Shown: positions 60,875 to 64,000 of the stretch, piece by piece | Layout: every line of letters begins with the position of its first letter | Numbering within the stretch: position 1 is the stretch's first letter | Assembly: GCA_903862885.1 (NCBI GenBank) | Contig: CAIOZU010000025.1 | Span: 1-64,000, forward strand | DNA: 64,000 nt | Origin: an uncultured Pseudomonadota bacterium | GTDB taxonomy: Bacteria; Pseudomonadota; Gammaproteobacteria; Steroidobacterales; Steroidobacteraceae | Direction of reading: 5' to 3' | Notes under the pieces: model-generated | The model's input: the letters and a program-made list of their open reading frames with translations, nothing else | Told to the model about the DNA's origin: nothing | The model's database searches: none | Program-made: the position numbers and the translations under genes

Positions 60875-61374
60875 GCGGATCGGTGGGTAGGTCGGGGTCT
60901 GACCTTCACTTGGGTGGTTTTGATATCGGTCAGTTCTAATTGTTTGGCGATATCCGCCAAGGCATCAGGCAGCGCATAGCGCACCCGGGTTGCATAAGCG
61001 CCACTTTCAACCAACAGGGTCAGGGTCGCCGGCGTCTCCACGGACAGTGACGCCCCAAAGACATGAGGTGCCAATTCAGGCCCCAATGAATGCTGCACTG
61101 CAATAAGTGTTTTCTGTGCTGCCGTTGCCCCCGCTTGGAGCGCGCCCAGCTTCTTGTGGCCACGAGTCAGTAACTCGCTGATAGAGATCGGTTTTCGCAT
61201 TAAAGCGCTCGTTTGTTGATGCCAAAGTATCGCAAAAGTGCTTGATTCATCAAGGGTTTTTGTTGCATAGTCGCGCTCCGCTTCGGCGGTGGTTGATGGG
61301 CTGGATGCTGACACAGAGGCGTCCCCACCTGCCCCCCACTTGAACGGTGGTGCCTGAAGGTTGTCTGAGCTCAT
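60871..61374 (-). CDS. dciA: DciA-like helicase-loader protein (DUF721)
   Basis: DciA loads the DnaB helicase in most bacteria lacking DnaC. The 167-residue product has the DUF721 domain in its C-terminal two thirds ([49 protein letters not shown]). The first 58 residues look low in conservation; [11 protein letters not shown] at 61200 is an alternative start. The placement between lpxC and an M23 peptidase gene next to secA matches Pseudomonas. Confidence 0.85.
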   Translation of the reverse strand: MSSDNLQAPPFKWGAGGDASVSASSPSTTAEAERDYATKTLDESSTFAILWHQQTSALMRKPISISELLTRGHKKLGALQAGATAAQKTLIAVQHSLGPELAPHVFGASLSVETPATLTLLVESGAYATRVRYALPDALADIAKQLELTDIKTTQVKVRPRPTHRSA

Positions 61375-61408
61375 GACGCATCAGCGTCGTTGGAGCGCGG
61401 AGGGTGAC

Positions 61409-62356
61409 ATGAACAAGCTAGTGTTGCACGGTCCAGGGGGCCGCACACGTGAAGTCGATCTGCGCTCGCCCCGCTTGTTGGTGGGTGCGGTGATGGCTGC
61501 GGTGTTTGTGTTGGGTGGCGTGTTCGCGGCGGGTTCCGTACTGGGTGCTTATTGGGCTGAGGCGAAGCCTGGCCAACAAATGCAAACGTGGTCCATTGAC
61601 CTCGATCGACAGCGCCAGGAGGTTCAGTCTGCCCGTCGCCTGTTGCAGGATACGGTGGATGCGCTTGCGACGCGAGTGGGCGATATCAATGCCCATGTCA
61701 TCCGCTTGGATGCCCTCGGTAAGCGCCTGACTCAAGTGGCGGGTCTTCATCCCAGTGAGTTCAATTTTGACCAGCCAGTGGTCAAAGCGCCGATGGTGAC
61801 GGCGGGCCGAAGTGCCGATTTGCCTGTCCTGACCGATGTGCTGGATCGGTTGGCCGATCAGATCACTGACCGGGAACGACAGATGGGCGCTTTAGAGAAC
61901 TTGGTGCTTGCAAAGCAGATGCGAACTGAGGTGGTCCCCCAGGGTGCGCCAATTGTGAAGGGCTTTATTTCGTCACAATTTGGTCGGCGGTCGGACCCTT
62001 TTACTGGCTATACCGCGTTCCATCCCGGGGTGGACTTTGCCGGTAAGGTAGGCGATCCGATTGCGGCGGTGGCGGCGGGGATTGTGACCTGGGCAGGTCC
62101 TAAGGTGGCCTATGGCTATCTGGTCGAAATAGACCATGGTAATGATTACGTCACTCGCTATGCGCACAATCAACAAATCTTAGTTCAGGTCGGTGAAACC
62201 GTCCAAAAGGGCCAAGCGGTGGCCCTCATGGGCAGCACGGGCCATTCCACAGGACCTCATGTCCATTTTGAGGTCCTAAGGGACGGCAACCCGGTCGATC
62301 CGATGGGATTTATCAGTCATAACATCTTGCCTACCCTGGTGATGAGCCGTCATTGA
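61409..62356 (+). CDS. M23 family metallopeptidase (LytM domain)
   Basis: I start it at ATG 61409 (MNKLVLHGPGGRTREVDL), preceded by GGAGGG; an upstream TTG at 61361 would overlap the divergent dciA gene. The 315-residue protein has one membrane anchor (about residues 25-50), a coiled-coil-prone region (residues 60-110) and a LytM domain with HPGVDFAGKVGD and the HVHFE metal site. It should cut peptidoglycan cross-links or regulate an amidase in the periplasm. It lies upstream of secA. Confidence 0.93.
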   Translation: MNKLVLHGPGGRTREVDLRSPRLLVGAVMAAVFVLGGVFAAGSVLGAYWAEAKPGQQMQTWSIDLDRQRQEVQSARRLLQDTVDALATRVGDINAHVIRLDALGKRLTQVAGLHPSEFNFDQPVVKAPMVTAGRSADLPVLTDVLDRLADQITDRERQMGALENLVLAKQMRTEVVPQGAPIVKGFISSQFGRRSDPFTGYTAFHPGVDFAGKVGDPIAAVAAGIVTWAGPKVAYGYLVEIDHGNDYVTRYAHNQQILVQVGETVQKGQAVALMGSTGHSTGPHVHFEVLRDGNPVDPMGFISHNILPTLVMSRH

Positions 62357-62485
62357 GCCATCCCACGGGCTGGGCGACTAAGGATCGGTGTCTGCGGGTG
62401 GGTATTCCCTATCCCGACTGAGTACAATGCACGACTTTTATAGGCCAAACCTTCTGGGAAGGGCCGCACTTGAGGACCGCGATCT

Positions 62486-64000
62486 GTGCTAAAGCTTCTG
62501 ACCTCGATATTCGGTAGCCGAAATCAACGCTTGCTCAGGCTTTACGGCAAGCTGGTCGTCGCTGCCAATGGCTTTGATGCCAAGATGCAAGCCCTCACCG
62601 ATGACGCGTTCCCAGCCCTCACCGCGGCATTTAGGGCTCGCTTAGAGAAGGGCGAGACCGTGGATGCGCTGTTGCCTGAGGCGTTTGCGGCCGTGCGCGA
62701 AGCCGCTCGGCGCACCATTGGGCTGAAGCATTTCGATGTGCAGTTCATCGGTGGCATTGCACTCCATCAAGGCAAAATTGCCGAGATGCGCACGGGCGAA
62801 GGCAAAACGTTAGTGGCTACCGTACCGGTCTATCTGAATGCTTTGCCCGCTAAGGGCGTGCACGTGGTCACGGTCAATGATTACCTCGCTGCCCGCGACG
62901 CTGACTGGATGGGTCCTGTGTATCGTTTTTTGGGCCTCACGGTGGGGGTGATCACCTCCGGTCAGTCCTCAGCGGAAAAGCGCGCCGCCTACGCCTGCGA
63001 CATCACTTATGGCACCAATAACGAATATGGCTTTGACTATCTTCGTGACAACTTAGCCTTTCGAAACGAAGACCGCGTACAGCGCGGTCTTGAGTTCGCG
63101 ATTGTCGATGAAGTCGACTCGATTTTAATTGATGAGGCGCGCACCCCCCTCATCATTTCAGGACCTGCTGAAGAAAGCACCGAACTCTACATCAAGATTG
63201 ATGCGCTGATTCCTAAGCTAAAACCTGCTTCCGGTGAAGAAGCGGATGATGGCGATTACTGGGTAGATGAAAAGCAAAAGCAAGTTCACTTAAGCGAGTC
63301 CGGTCATGAGCATGCGGAGCAGCTCTTTGCGGAGAGCGGGTTGCTGCGTGATGGCGGCAGTCTGTACGACGCCGCTAATATTCGCTTGATGCACCACTTG
63401 AACGCGGCGCTTCGCGCGCACTCGATCTATCGGAAAGATGTTGAGTACATCGTGCGCAAAGGCGAGGTCATCATTGTTGATGAATTCACGGGTCGTACGA
63501 TGCAGGGTCGCCGCTGGTCGGATGGGCTGCATCAGGCAGTAGAAGCCAAAGAGGGCGTCGAGGTTCGCGAGGAAAACCAAACGATCGCCTCGATCACCTT
63601 CCAAAATTACTTCCGTATGTACAAGAAGTTGGCCGGTATGACCGGTACAGCTGACACCGAAGCCTATGAGTTCCAGCAGATCTACAACCTCGAAGTGGTG
63701 GTGATCCCAACTCATCGCGACATGGTTCGTAAGGATCGTTCCGATTTGGTTTATCTGTCTCAGGAAGATAAGTTCGCCGCGATCGTTGAAGATATTAGAG
63801 ATTGCATGGGGCGTGAACAGCCGGTGTTGGTCGGCACCACCTCGATTGAGACATCTGAGTTGCTCTCCAAGCTGTTGACCAAAGAGGGCATTGCGCACGA
63901 AGTCCTCAATGCCAAGCAGCATGAGCGTGAGGCCACCATCGTCGCTCAAGCGGGCCGACCGGGGGCTGTGACCATCGCCACCAACATGGCGGGACGCGGT
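62486..64000 (+). CDS. secA: Preprotein translocase ATPase SecA (3' end cut by window)
   Basis: It drives protein export through SecYEG. The GTG start ([18 protein letters not shown]) is preceded by GAGGA, and 505 codons are visible without a stop. Present are Walker A ([11 protein letters not shown]), the [19 protein letters not shown] helicase motif, the preprotein cross-linking region, and [31 protein letters not shown] is at the window edge. A TACAAT at 62423-62428 could be its -10. A 219-residue antisense ORF inside it is a shadow. Confidence 0.97.
   Translation, partial: MLKLLTSIFGSRNQRLLRLYGKLVVAANGFDAKMQALTDDAFPALTAAFRARLEKGETVDALLPEAFAAVREAARRTIGLKHFDVQFIGGIALHQGKIAEMRTGEGKTLVATVPVYLNALPAKGVHVVTVNDYLAARDADWMGPVYRFLGLTVGVITSGQSSAEKRAAYACDITYGTNNEYGFDYLRDNLAFRNEDRVQRGLEFAIVDEVDSILIDEARTPLIISGPAEESTELYIKIDALIPKLKPASGEEADDGDYWVDEKQKQVHLSESGHEHAEQLFAESGLLRDGGSLYDAANIRLMHHLNAALRAHSIYRKDVEYIVRKGEVIIVDEFTGRTMQGRRWSDGLHQAVEAKEGVEVREENQTIASITFQNYFRMYKKLAGMTGTADTEAYEFQQIYNLEVVVIPTHRDMVRKDRSDLVYLSQEDKFAAIVEDIRDCMGREQPVLVGTTSIETSELLSKLLTKEGIAHEVLNAKQHEREATIVAQAGRPGAVTIATNMAGRG

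Noticed and set aside
63290-63949. 219-residue minus-strand ORF
   Set aside because: It lies entirely within secA, whose motifs are intact; no supporting ribosome site or homology is apparent.

Overview
The window reads as chromosomal core DNA from a Gram-negative bacterium, most likely a non-enteric gammaproteobacterium. The support is a meso-DAP peptidoglycan gene set (mpl, and murE with a DNPR motif), LPS genes (kdsD, kdsC, lptCAB, lpxC), a bc1 complex, a class A RNase P RNA, sspB, dciA, and a gene order from about 26 to 64 kb that parallels the rapZ-to-secA block of Pseudomonas. The genus cannot be fixed from what is visible. Both edges cut genes: a sugar O-methyltransferase-like gene on the left and secA on the right. 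I see no tRNA, insertion sequence, prophage or CRISPR array.

Layout. 1-816: an AT-rich methyltransferase gene, unlike the rest in composition and possibly the end of an accessory surface-glycan or natural-product locus. 1.0-5.4 kb: a pyrophosphate module (proton-pumping pyrophosphatase hppA and PPi-dependent phosphofructokinase pfp) followed by adk. 5.4-13.5 kb: rnd, an unknown membrane protein, mpl, a LON-N domain protein, a CPBP protease, a GT9 glycosyltransferase, hemL, an unlisted 58-residue rubredoxin and a cpdA-like phosphodiesterase. 13.6-16.3 kb: metK and ahcY with an SAH riboswitch between them. 16.5-22.2 kb: tkt-gap-pgk-pyk. 22.2-26.5 kb: penicillin acylase family protein, exported peroxiredoxin, patatin. 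26.4-32.6 kb (minus strand): kdsD-kdsC-lptC-lptA-lptB-rpoN-hpf-rapZ. 32.8-39.3 kb: ibaG-murA, a DegS/AlgW-type protease, petABC, sspB, a DUF938 methyltransferase. 39.4-41.9 kb: an LppC/LpoA-like gene, rsmI and rnpB. 42.2-59.7 kb: a complete division and cell wall cluster mraZ-rsmH-ftsL-ftsI-murE-murF-mraY-murD-ftsW-murG-murC-murB-ddl-ftsQ-ftsA-ftsZ, with a clear promoter, a textbook MraZ operator and a closing terminator. 59.9-64 kb: lpxC, dciA, an M23 peptidase and secA.

How the genes work together. Most of the window builds and divides the cell envelope: Kdo supply and LPS transport, lipid A commitment (lpxC), peptidoglycan precursors, septum assembly and protein export. A second theme is economical central metabolism: PPi-linked glycolysis with PPi energy recovery, and SAM recycling under riboswitch control. 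I found no convincing undescribed system. The items most worth a second look are the edge methyltransferase, the pfp-hppA pairing, the LppC-like protein without a visible export signal, the genes missing from conserved neighbourhoods (ptsN, sspA, hisGDC, mla), and the unknown membrane protein next to mpl.
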